Source of the DNA: CATQHP01 sp965205595
Lineage (GTDB): Bacteria > Acidobacteriota > Terriglobia > Bryobacterales > UBA6623
Direction of reading: 5' to 3'
Assembly (NCBI GenBank): GCA_965205595.1
Contig: CBDBHI010000061.1
Span: 62,001 to 126,000 of the forward strand
Length of the DNA stretch: 64,000 nucleotides
The notes beneath the pieces are model-generated. The model was not told the origin of the DNA. It was given only the letters and a program-made list of their open reading frames with translations, and searched no databases. Below, one piece after another: positions 26,679-33,919 of the stretch (positions within the stretch are counted from its first letter, which is position 1; each line of letters starts with the position of its first letter). Both the position numbers and the translations under genes were made by a program.

Positions 26679-28100
26679 ATGGTGTTCGGGATGCGAAACG
26701 TTCTGTGGGTGTCTCTCTTGCTTGTCGCCTGCGCAGGCGATCCGGCGCCAAAGTCGGCGCCCGAGGCAACGAAGCCAAATATCATTTTGATCGTCGCGGA
26801 CGATCTCGGCTACGGCGATCTAGGGGTCTACGGTCAGAAGGAAATTCAAACTCCCAACCTAGATCGCATGGCCGCGGAAGGGCTACGATTCACCGATCAC
26901 TACGCCGGGAGCACGGTCTGTGCGCCATCACGCAGCTCGTTGATGACTGGCTTGCACACTGGGCATACGCCGATTCGCGGAAACAAAGAGTTGCAGCCGA
27001 TGGGCCAGCATCCCATTGCTGACGAGGTCGTGACGGTCGCCGAGATGCTCAAATCAGCCGGGTATACGACCGGGTTGATCGGCAAGTGGGGACTGGGTGG
27101 ACCCGATACGAGCGGCATTCCAAACCGCCAGGGGTTTGACTATTTCTTCGGCTATCTCGGCCAGCGGCATGCGCACAACTACTATCCGGAGTTTTTGTTT
27201 CGTAACGAGGAGCGGGTGCCGTTGAACAACACTTTGCCGGAACCGGTTCGCGAGGACGGTGCCGGAATGGCGGTTGAGAAGAACGAGTACTCGCACGATT
27301 TGATAGCGACAGAAGCGCTGTCGTTTGTCGAGCGCCAAAAGGATAAGCCGTTCTTGCTTTGTCTTACCTTGACGATTCCGCATGCGAATAACGAGGCCAA
27401 AGAAGAAGGCATGGAGGTGCCCGAGCTTGGCGCCTACGCCGACAAGGATTGGCCCGAGCCTCAAAAGGGTCATGCCGCGATGATCAGCCGAATGGATGCG
27501 GACTTGGGCCGGCTTTTCACGAAGGTCCGCGAGCTGGGCCTCGATGAGCGGACGGTCATCTTCTTCACCAGCGATAACGGCCCGCACCGCGAAGGCGGCA
27601 ATGACCCGGACTTCAACGACAGCAATGGACCTCTTCGCGGGATCAAGCGCGACCTTTACGAAGGCGGAATTCGGGTGCCGCTAATCGCTCGCTGGCCGGG
27701 GCGGATCGCAGCCGGCCGGACGACCGACCACGTTTCAGCGTTCTGGGATTTCGCACCGACTCTGGCTGAGCTGGCCGGGGCGCAGACGCCCGCCGGGCTG
27801 GACGGGCTGTCGATGGTGCCAACGCTACTCGGGGTCGGTGAGCAACCGCGGCACGAACAACTTTATTGGGAATTTCACCTGCGAGAAGCCTCGAAGCAAG
27901 CTGTGCGCCGCGGGAACTGGAAAGCTGTTCGTCTGGACCCGAAGGGTCCGTTGGAACTCTACGATCTATCGGCGGACATTGGCGAGGCGAACGACGTCGC
28001 CGCGGACCATCCTGATGTCGTTGAAAGCATCGAGGATTACCTCGACGGAGCACGCAGCGAATCTGAGTTCTGGCCGCTGGTTTCGCAGATCGGGCCGTAG
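26679..28100 (+). CDS. Sulfatase (formylglycine-dependent), lipoprotein
   Basis: A 473-residue type I sulfatase. The N-terminus is a lipoprotein signal ending LLLVACAG, with the start at 26679 or more likely the ATG at 26691. The metal-binding DD of IVADDLGYGDLG and the active-site signature C-A-P-S-R (VCAPSRSSLMTG) are intact; the Cys (about 81) would be oxidised to formylglycine. The second motif GKWGLGG and the late FFTSDNGPH metal site are also present. It resembles arylsulfatase A-type enzymes that act on sulfated sugars. A DUF1080 protein lies nearby on the other strand, in keeping with glycan use. Confidence 0.93.
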   Translation: MVFGMRNVLWVSLLLVACAGDPAPKSAPEATKPNIILIVADDLGYGDLGVYGQKEIQTPNLDRMAAEGLRFTDHYAGSTVCAPSRSSLMTGLHTGHTPIRGNKELQPMGQHPIADEVVTVAEMLKSAGYTTGLIGKWGLGGPDTSGIPNRQGFDYFFGYLGQRHAHNYYPEFLFRNEERVPLNNTLPEPVREDGAGMAVEKNEYSHDLIATEALSFVERQKDKPFLLCLTLTIPHANNEAKEEGMEVPELGAYADKDWPEPQKGHAAMISRMDADLGRLFTKVRELGLDERTVIFFTSDNGPHREGGNDPDFNDSNGPLRGIKRDLYEGGIRVPLIARWPGRIAAGRTTDHVSAFWDFAPTLAELAGAQTPAGLDGLSMVPTLLGVGEQPRHEQLYWEFHLREASKQAVRRGNWKAVRLDPKGPLELYDLSADIGEANDVAADHPDVVESIEDYLDGARSESEFWPLVSQIGP

Positions 28101-28104
28101 CGGG

Positions 28105-28138
28105 CATATCTCACCACGTGGCGAGATATGCGGACTAC
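28105..28138 (+). repeat. Dispersed palindromic repeat, copy B
   Basis: The left half CATATCTC pairs with the right half GAGATATG around an ACCACGTGGC-type centre. It matches copy A (8497-8530) at 31 of 34 positions. Confidence 0.65.
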
Positions 28139-28212
28139 TGGTTAGAAAGACGTGCCCGTCGCCGCAGTTCCAATTCCGTCTGTATACAGGCGATGATTTC
28201 AAGCCGAATCGA

Positions 28213-28295
28213 CCGAGGCGTGGACGGAAGTCCACGCTTTCCTTTGGCTTGGCAAGCAGTTTGAACGGAAGCGTGGACTTCCGTCCACGCCTCGG
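28213..28295. repeat. Nested inverted repeat, possible cruciform
   Basis: The left arm 28213-28242 and right arm 28267-28295 are reverse complements over 29 nt with one extra base in the left arm. Each arm is itself a palindrome (GCGTGGAC ... GTCCACGC), so the DNA or RNA can fold as one long hairpin or as two short ones. The loop is 24 nt. It is of REP/BIME type and lies between convergent genes. Confidence 0.8.
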
Positions 28296-28442
28296 ATTCT
28301 TGAGTCCGCTCTTGAGTCCGTTCTTTGGCCAGGGCGGCGTTTTCAACGTATCAGGGGCTAGGAGTCTGGCATTTGGCGGCGGCGTGAACTTGGAAACGGT
28401 TCAGAGAGATCATTGCGGTTTATGACCTCTCTGAAAATGCTC

Positions 28443-29087
28443 TTAGAGTTCCTTGATCCGCAGGTCGCGAAAGTGAACCTCTAGCGGCGGTCCGGAGTGT
28501 ACCTGGGTCGCAATGATCCCTTTTTGCGGGATGCTCTCATCTTCTTCGGTATAGTCGGCGGTCGTCACGCCATTGAGCTTCAACACGATGTGTTTTCCCT
28601 CGGCATGGATCTCGTAGTCGTTCCAGTCGTTGAGTTTGACGGCGCGTTTGATTAACGCCTCGCTAGGTTGTACCAGCGCTACGTCCCGGCGCTTCTCGTC
28701 GTATAGCGAGCCCCAAAACGCCTCGCTGACGTCCGCTTGGTAGCCAATCACGGCCATCGAGCCGCTCTCGCGATGACTGCGGAACTGCACGCCACTGTTG
28801 CCGGCGTTGTCCACCAGCAAGATCTCGAAGCGCATGATGAAGTCCGAGTACTCTTTTTCAGTGGACAGAAAATCGTTATACGAAATCCCCGGAGTCTTAC
28901 CGACAATCGCACCATCGTCTACCTTCCAGAGAAACGGATCGCCGTTCCAGCCCGTCAGATCTTTACCATTGAAGAGCGATTCAAAGCCCGGCTCCGCGGC
29001 ACTCGAAATAGCCTGAGAAGCGGCAACTGCGGCCGCGCCTGAAGCTAGGAACGCCCGCCGGCTCCAGCAATTGTTATGGTGTTTCAT
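28443..29087 (-). CDS. DUF1080 / 3-keto-disaccharide hydrolase family protein, exported
   Basis: A 214-residue protein of the concanavalin-like DUF1080 fold. The start at 29087 gives MKHHNNCWSRRAFLASG, a twin-arginine (Tat) signal with SRRAFL followed by an Ala-rich hydrophobic stretch; a longer frame to 29165 would bury the signal. Family features are FESLFNGKDLTGWNG at the mature N-terminus, NSGVQFRSH in the middle and VHFRDLRIKEL at the end. Some members act on 3-keto-glycosides; others are only carbohydrate-binding. It is convergent with the sulfatase gene and divergent from the M48 protease gene. Confidence 0.88.
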   Translation of the reverse strand: MKHHNNCWSRRAFLASGAAAVAASQAISSAAEPGFESLFNGKDLTGWNGDPFLWKVDDGAIVGKTPGISYNDFLSTEKEYSDFIMRFEILLVDNAGNSGVQFRSHRESGSMAVIGYQADVSEAFWGSLYDEKRRDVALVQPSEALIKRAVKLNDWNDYEIHAEGKHIVLKLNGVTTADYTEEDESIPQKGIIATQVHSGPPLEVHFRDLRIKEL

Positions 29088-29201
29088 AAATGCAGATCGT
29101 ACCCTGAAAGCGCGATCAAAATCGCCACGCGAGTAGTAGTAACGTATACCATAGCCCCGAATCAAAAATAGTGATCGAACAACAAAGATAGTGGAGTTCT
29201 C

Positions 29202-30611
29202 ATGAGTATTTCATCCCGCACAATTCGGCTCGCAGTCGCCATTGCCGCGGCGCTAACCCTTTCAATTTCGGTCGTGGCCGTAGAGAAACGGAAGCCCATC
29301 AAGCCCGGCTGGAATTTGTTTTCACCGGCGCAAGACATCGAAATGGGAAAGGAAGCGGCCGCCCAAGTCGAAAAAGAAGTCGCGCTTGTCGACGACAAGC
29401 AGCTAGCGGCATACGTCGAAGGCATCGGGCGGAAGCTCGCCAGCCGTTCGCAGGCTCCCGACTACCCGTACAGCTTTAAGGTTGTCGCGGAGGACTCCAT
29501 CAACGCCTTCGCTCTGCCCGGCGGACCCATCTACATCCATAGTGGGCTGATCTCAGTGGCCGACAACGAGGCCCAGGTCGCCGGCGTCATGGCCCACGAA
29601 GTTGGCCACGTGGCCTTGCGACACGGTACGGCCCGCGTCACCAAGGCGTACGCATTCCAGATTCCGCTAATGATTGCCGGTGGCGCTCTCCAAAAGAAGG
29701 GCGGCATCATAGGCGCGTTGGCGCCGCTGGGGCTGGGTTTCGGCGTCAATTCGCTGATGCTGAAGAACTCTCGGGGAGCCGAGAAACAAGCCGATATCGT
29801 TGGCGCCCGCATGATGGCCGAAGCCGGCTACGATGCGGTGGAAATGGCGCGCTTCTTTGAGAAGCTCGAAGGCGAGCGCGCCAAAAAGCCTGGATTCTTG
29901 GAGAAGATGCTCTCCGATCACCCGAGCCCGGGGAACCGCGTGGAGTACGTCAGCGAAGAGGTCGTAGGCTACGGTGGCCGGGGCGTAAAGACAACGCCGG
30001 AGTTCGAGACGATGAAACGACGCGCGGCTGCGATCAAGCGGCCGAAAGCTAAAGAAGCCGAGCCTTCAGCCGTCGGGACGTCGGCGACGCCGTCACGCGG
30101 CCGGCCCAGCCGCGGCGCCGCGGACGCTAGCCGTATTCGCTATAAGACTTTCCGGGGGGCAGATTTTCGCATTATTCACCCCAACACCTGGAAGGCCTAC
30201 GCCGCCCCAAATAAGGAATCGCTGACCGCCGTACCGGCTGACGGCCTTGTGGAGATCCAAGAGGGACGCCCACCGGCTCTTGCGCGTGGTCTGCTAGCCG
30301 GCTTCTTTCAATCGGAGCGGTCAACCGTCAGAGCGAAGACCAATGAGCTGATCAACGACCTGAGAGCGTCCAACGGCGAGTTGAACGCGATCAGCGGTCA
30401 GCGAACGTCGGTTCGTATCGATCGCAAGAGCGGCGAGAGTGTTCATTTTGATGGTCCATCGCCACTACCCAACGAACGCGAATTAGTGTGGCTCATAACC
30501 GTGGATCAGCCCGACGGGTTGTTCTACGCGCTGATGGTTTCCGCCGAATCGGACGGCGCCTTTTTCAAGCCGCAGTTCGAGCGTATTGTCGATTCGATTC
30601 GGCTGAACTAG
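29202..30611 (+). CDS. M48-family metalloprotease (BepA/LoiP-like), exported
   Basis: A 469-residue protein with a signal peptide (about residues 1-26). The zinc motif HEVGH (H132, E133, H136) is intact and the third ligand region is RGAEKQADIVGARMM. The conserved start of the mature domain DIEMGKEAAAQVEKEV is typical of periplasmic M48 proteases such as BepA, which clear misfolded outer-membrane proteins. The C-terminal third (from about 300) is not TPR-like as in BepA. It is a Ser/Arg-rich linker followed by a globular domain (GADFRIIHPNTWKAY...) of unknown role. Confidence 0.88.
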   Translation: MSISSRTIRLAVAIAAALTLSISVVAVEKRKPIKPGWNLFSPAQDIEMGKEAAAQVEKEVALVDDKQLAAYVEGIGRKLASRSQAPDYPYSFKVVAEDSINAFALPGGPIYIHSGLISVADNEAQVAGVMAHEVGHVALRHGTARVTKAYAFQIPLMIAGGALQKKGGIIGALAPLGLGFGVNSLMLKNSRGAEKQADIVGARMMAEAGYDAVEMARFFEKLEGERAKKPGFLEKMLSDHPSPGNRVEYVSEEVVGYGGRGVKTTPEFETMKRRAAAIKRPKAKEAEPSAVGTSATPSRGRPSRGAADASRIRYKTFRGADFRIIHPNTWKAYAAPNKESLTAVPADGLVEIQEGRPPALARGLLAGFFQSERSTVRAKTNELINDLRASNGELNAISGQRTSVRIDRKSGESVHFDGPSPLPNERELVWLITVDQPDGLFYALMVSAESDGAFFKPQFERIVDSIRLN

Positions 30612-30636
30612 CCCGTTTTCAAAAGTATCGGCTCGG

Positions 30637-31722
30637 CTACGCAGCGTAGTGGTCGAGCGCTTTTGAATCGAACGATAGCCCCAGACCGGGCTCGTCGGAC
30701 AACACAATTTCGCCGTCTTCGACGACAACATCTTGCTCAAACATCGGAAGAGCCCAGGGCATGTGTTCGGCAGTCAGCCCGTTAGGACTAGCCGCTACCG
30801 TGTGCGCAAGAATTTCCGGCGCGAGATGACTCACCACGGGGACGTTCATACCCTCAGCCATGTGGGCAATCTTCATCCAGGGCGTGATGCCGCCGGCGCG
30901 TAGCAGGTCGATCATCGCGATATCGATCGAGCCGCGCTTGAGCATGTGGCCAAACGGCAGCACGCCGTAGTGGTATTCGCCTGACGCGATCGGTGTATCT
31001 AGCGCGTCAGCGATGCGCGCCATGCCATCGTAGTCCTCGAAATGAACCGGGTCTTCAAGCCAGTAGAGGTCGTAGGCTTCCATCATGCGACCAATGCGAA
31101 TGGCGCGGTTGACATCCCAGCCGAGGTTAATGTCGACTATGAGATCGACCTCGGGTCCGACGGCTTCGCGAAGCACTCGCAGCCGTTCGACCTCGGCGGC
31201 GGCTGACTTTTGCGCGCCGATGCGAAACTTCATCGCTCGGAAGCCTTGTTCGACTAGCCGGGGGGCGGTTGCGGCAAGCTTGTTGAGGTCGTGATTGCGC
31301 CAGAGGTAGCCGCTGGCATAACACGGTACGCGGTTGCGTAGGCCGCCCAGCAATTTCCAAATGGGCTGCGAGTGGACCTTTCCTTTGATATCCCAGAGGG
31401 CAATATCTACGGCTGCGGTCGCTCGCGTCACGAGTCCGGCCGGTGAGCCCGATCCACCCTGCCGCAATAGCCGCTGCCCGATGGCCTCGTGATCGAGTGG
31501 ATCGCTGCCAATGGCCAGCCCCGCTAAACCATCGAGCGCGGCTTTGAGCGCCGGCAACATGACCGTGGGAACGAACCCGGCATAGCCAATGCCCTCGACA
31601 CCGGCGTCAGTCTGCAGCCGCAGAGTGACGAAGTTCGCGACGACTTCTCCCGGACTACTCTTGATCGGCTCCGGGGCCGCGGTTAGGTCGATTGCTCTAG
31701 ATTCAAATGCGCTAATCTTCAT
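30637..31722 (-). CDS. Enolase-superfamily enzyme (mandelate racemase / muconate lactonizing type)
   Basis: A 361-residue TIM-barrel enzyme that abstracts a proton alpha to a carboxylate. The capping domain comes first, then the barrel with RAMKFRIGAQ (K-x-R base pair), metal ligands in LIVDINLGWD (Asp), WLEDPVHF (Glu) and ASGEYHYG (Glu), and a late His in VVSHLAPE. This order fits the mandelate-racemase subgroup, which includes sugar-acid dehydratases and racemases. The substrate is unknown. A short frame ends 2 nt upstream of its ATG (31725-31844). Confidence 0.9.
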   Translation of the reverse strand: MKISAFESRAIDLTAAPEPIKSSPGEVVANFVTLRLQTDAGVEGIGYAGFVPTVMLPALKAALDGLAGLAIGSDPLDHEAIGQRLLRQGGSGSPAGLVTRATAAVDIALWDIKGKVHSQPIWKLLGGLRNRVPCYASGYLWRNHDLNKLAATAPRLVEQGFRAMKFRIGAQKSAAAEVERLRVLREAVGPEVDLIVDINLGWDVNRAIRIGRMMEAYDLYWLEDPVHFEDYDGMARIADALDTPIASGEYHYGVLPFGHMLKRGSIDIAMIDLLRAGGITPWMKIAHMAEGMNVPVVSHLAPEILAHTVAASPNGLTAEHMPWALPMFEQDVVVEDGEIVLSDEPGLGLSFDSKALDHYAA

Positions 31723-31724
31723 CG

Positions 31725-31844
31725 CTAGTTGGGGAGACCCGATCGGCCGGAATGAATAAAGATGATCTGATTCTCGAAGCCATCGTAGCGCGTTGCAGTC
31801 GCGCCGCGGTCAAGCAGGTTCCGAACTAACGCCAACGAGCGCAC
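31725..31844 (-). CDS. Possible 39-residue ORF or gene remnant coupled to the enolase-superfamily gene
   Basis: From a GTG at 31844 the minus strand reads 39 codons that look protein-like (RNLLDRGATATRYDGFENQ) and stops 2 nt before the ATG of the downstream gene. I do not recognise a family. It may be a small leader gene, the tail of a lost gene, or chance. Confidence 0.22.
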   Translation of the reverse strand: MRSLALVRNLLDRGATATRYDGFENQIIFIHSGRSGLPN

Positions 31845-32114
31845 GGACCAATGAGTGCTGGGGCGACGTGGGTTGGCTGGTCAGACCTCGACGTGTCTAC
31901 CTCGGCCCAATATGTGTTAGGTGAACTACTGTTTCACCTGCACTGAACTTCCAAAAGTTTCCAGGTTTGAGCTGCGACCCTAGGCTTTGCGCATAATTTG
32001 TATAAAATAACCCCTTCACGTGCCTAAATATGCTCACCGAGGCCTTGACTGTTGACATTCTGATAATTAAAGAATACAATTTTGACGAAGCGGTGAATAA
32101 GCCCTACGAAGCGT
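31845..32114. other. Intergenic region ahead of the OmpR-type regulator
   Basis: 270 nt, more AT-rich than its surroundings from about 31980 onward. It contains a TATAAAAT-like box near 32001 and the strong promoter at 32052-32080. No gene is supported. Confidence 0.5.
32052..32080 (+). promoter_or_regulatory. Near-consensus sigma-70 promoter
   Basis: TTGACA (32052-32057), a 17-nt spacer, then TACAAT (32075-32080). Transcription would start near 32087, about 28 nt before the response-regulator ATG. It is the best promoter match I see in the window. Confidence 0.8.
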
Positions 32115-32837
32115 ATGTCTAAGCGACCAGACAGCCCAACCGTTCTAGTAGTTGAAGACGACCCGCAACTTCTCGCCGAGTTAAGAATGGCACTTGAAGA
32201 CAGCGGTTATCGGGTAGTTGAGGCGGATAACGTCGATGCCGCATTAAGCGTGGCGAAAACCGAAGCTCCCAGTCTCGTTGTCGTCGACATGCAGTTGCCG
32301 AGCGGCGACGGGCTCGAGATCTGTCGCGGTATCCGCTGGTCCGGCAGCAATGTCCCCATCATCGCGGTTAGCCCGAACCCGACTGAAGCTGACGTAGTCG
32401 TCGCGCTTGAAGTTGGAGCAGACGATTTTGTTGGGCCGATTCGACTACCGGAACTGCTAGCTCGGGCGCGCGCTCGGATGCGTTCATGGAGGCGTCAGGA
32501 ATCGGCGGTTCGTCGTGAAGCGGAGTCAGAACTCACTACCGAGTCTAGCTTCGGCAATTTGATTGTGGACCATCGGCGACGTAGCGTAACCCACAAGGGG
32601 GTACGGGTAGACCTTTCTCCGACTCTCTTTGAAATTCTCGCGCTGTTGATCAAGCGCCGAGGGGAAGCCGTAACGCGAGAAACAATTCGGGAGGAAGTTT
32701 GGCCGGGGTCAGCTAGCCAAACCACTCGAACGATCGACAACTACATCCTAAAACTCCGCCAGAAGCTCGAACAGGACCCAGGCGAGCCGAGCCTGATCAT
32801 TTCGGTTTACGGCAAAGGGTACAAGTTCGCGGCCTAG
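32115..32837 (+). CDS. OmpR/PhoB-family response regulator with atypical receiver
   Basis: A 240-residue two-domain regulator. The receiver (about 8-125) keeps the acidic pocket (VVEDDPQ) and the phospho-acceptor Asp in VVVDMQLPSGDG. The conserved Lys-Pro near its end (usually TKPF) is replaced: the sequence reads DDFVGPIRLPEL. The C-terminal winged helix (about 145-240) ends with TIDNYILKLRQKLEQDP and SVYGKGYKFA, typical of OmpR/PhoB DNA binding. Loss of the Lys suggests altered or phosphorylation-independent signalling. No sensor kinase gene is adjacent. Confidence 0.92.
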   Translation: MSKRPDSPTVLVVEDDPQLLAELRMALEDSGYRVVEADNVDAALSVAKTEAPSLVVVDMQLPSGDGLEICRGIRWSGSNVPIIAVSPNPTEADVVVALEVGADDFVGPIRLPELLARARARMRSWRRQESAVRREAESELTTESSFGNLIVDHRRRSVTHKGVRVDLSPTLFEILALLIKRRGEAVTRETIREEVWPGSASQTTRTIDNYILKLRQKLEQDPGEPSLIISVYGKGYKFAA

Positions 32838-32986
32838 TGGCGCGACCGACCTCTTGGGATCGATCTCGTTCGCATAAATACAGCTTGAGATCACCGATTG
32901 CGTCAGTGCTGCGGCGCGGCTCGGTATCGCGATCGGATTCGTCCAACAAGTAGCTTGGCGGGCGGCTTGAAAAATTAAGTTTCGGG

Positions 32987-33352
32987 TTAAGCGCGCTGGC
33001 CGGACCGGTTGGCTACCAACATCACGGTTCCCGGCTCCATCAGAATGAGCTTCAGCAGCGTCTGTCTCTTGATGTTCCGTAGCGCAACGGTCAAATCCCT
33101 GATGATTGGCGGCCGCGTCGCGCTGAGTCCAACCGCCATCCACGCTCGTAGCAAGGCGAAGCGGAGATATACCTTCAGGTGCAACAGCGTCACGTCGTAG
33201 GCGAAGTTCGGATCCTCAGCGCGTTCAGCTACCTGTCGGAATAGGGACCAGCTCGCCGCTAGATTGTCGCGGACTTCACTCAGCGTCTCCACTGAATCGC
33301 TGGGGACCCTACCGTAGCGTGAGAATGACGGGGAAGTGGTGTTAGCTTGCAT
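32987..33352 (-). CDS. Hypothetical protein (121 aa)
   Basis: A 121-residue predicted protein starting MQANTTSPSFSRYG, with a helical middle (YDVTLLHLKVYLRFALLRAWMAVGL) that is moderately hydrophobic but not a clear membrane segment. No family is recognised. It is convergent with the OmpR-type regulator and divergent from the signalling operon that starts at 33.9 kb. No Shine-Dalgarno sequence was checked as decisive; it is supported mainly by length and plausible composition. Confidence 0.45.
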   Translation of the reverse strand: MQANTTSPSFSRYGRVPSDSVETLSEVRDNLAASWSLFRQVAERAEDPNFAYDVTLLHLKVYLRFALLRAWMAVGLSATRPPIIRDLTVALRNIKRQTLLKLILMEPGTVMLVANRSGQRA

Positions 33353-33533
33353 GGAGATAGCCCTGTGTCCGCAAGTTTAAGGTCGATTGGGAGCTACTCT
33401 TCGCCGCCGCCCTTGAGTTTCGCCAACGGCTAGTGAGTAAATCGTGTGGCACCGCCTGGGATGTTATGAATCAAACTGTTCCGTCTACTCGCTGACAGAG
33501 TAACAGTAACACTGGGCTAGCCAAATGGCATAT

Positions 33534-33547
33534 GGTACGGCCGTACC
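33534..33547. promoter_or_regulatory. Perfect 14-bp palindrome, possible operator
   Basis: GGTACGGCCGTACC is its own reverse complement. It lies about 34 nt upstream of a TAAAAT box, where an activator or repressor dimer could bind. The function is inferred. Confidence 0.4.
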
Positions 33548-33594
33548 GATTTGTCATCAGGAAATACCTAGCCCCCCGGCTAAAATAGGAGTTA

Positions 33595-33670
33595 CACCTT
33601 AGCTGAGAAGAGGGAAGGACCCAGGAGGGTACTGACAGGCTGGAACTACCGGCGTGCTAACGGATAGGTG
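33595..33670 (+). ncRNA. Candidate structured RNA / leader element of unknown class
   Basis: The transcript can form a closing stem CACCT/AGGTG (33595-33599 with 33666-33670), continued by TAGC/GCTA (33600-33603 with 33656-33659) across a 6-nt bulge. It encloses two hairpins: ACCC-agga-GGGT (33619-33630) and GCTGG-aacta-CCGGC (33639-33653, one G-U pair). This three-way-junction layout looks like a riboswitch, but I cannot match it to a known class. The stems are short, so chance folding is possible. Confidence 0.35.
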
Positions 33671-33730
33671 AAATCTTGTGGCCAAATGCGGGGCATCGCC
33701 GAGCGACGATCTGGAACCTAATGTCTATCA

Positions 33731-33919
33731 TTGTCATCGGATGCGTGCGTGGCGGTCCGATTCGACGTCAGTTCGCGCAACAATGACAATGGCGCGGGTC
33801 TCGGCTTAGCGCCCACGAGACGAATGATGACACCCCTCCGTTTCCGGCGTCGTCCCCCTCAAAGCGCCGGCAGCAACCTGAAAGTGGCCATGCCGCGCGA
33901 GGTAGCCTCGAATGGCTAG
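33731..33919 (+). pseudogene. Relic of a histidine-kinase ATPase domain C-terminus
   Basis: The frame contains NDNGAGLGLA (the G1-box pattern of HATPase_c domains) and, 19 residues on, AGSNLKVAMPREVA, matching the usual GSTFxVxxP end in sequence and spacing. Nothing kinase-like is visible upstream. The stop overlaps the start of the HD-GYP regulator by 8 nt, as expected for an old kinase-regulator pair. The similarity is short. Confidence 0.4.

Larger units (their letters stand above)
28101..28442. other. Intergenic region with two unrelated palindromic repeats
   Basis: 342 nt between the convergent sulfatase and DUF1080 genes. It contains dispersed repeat copy B (28105-28138), a nested inverted repeat (28213-28295), two direct CTTGAGTCCG copies just after it, and a 7-bp stem CAGAGAG/CTCTCTG at about 28401-28432. 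No gene is supported here. None of the stems is followed by a T-run, so a classical terminator is not evident. Confidence 0.6.
33353..33911. other. 559-nt region upstream of the HD-GYP operon
   Basis: This region holds a perfect 14-bp palindrome (33534-33547), a TAAAAT box at 33581-33586 that could be a -10 element, a possible structured RNA (33595-33670), and the relic of a histidine-kinase C-terminus (33731-33919). It is the likely regulatory leader of the operon that follows. Confidence 0.5.

Noticed and set aside
26590..28140. CRISPR array from the dispersed repeats
   Set aside because: The copies are kilobases apart and not regularly spaced.
28401..28445. Terminator after the DUF1080 or sulfatase gene
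   Set aside because: The 7-bp stem has no T-run on the proper side for either gene.
33595..33690. TPP riboswitch, suggested by CTGAGA followed by a GACCC segment
   Set aside because: The second half lacks the conserved CTGATCTGG and CCAGCGTAGGGA-type core in usable form, and the downstream genes are not thiamine genes.
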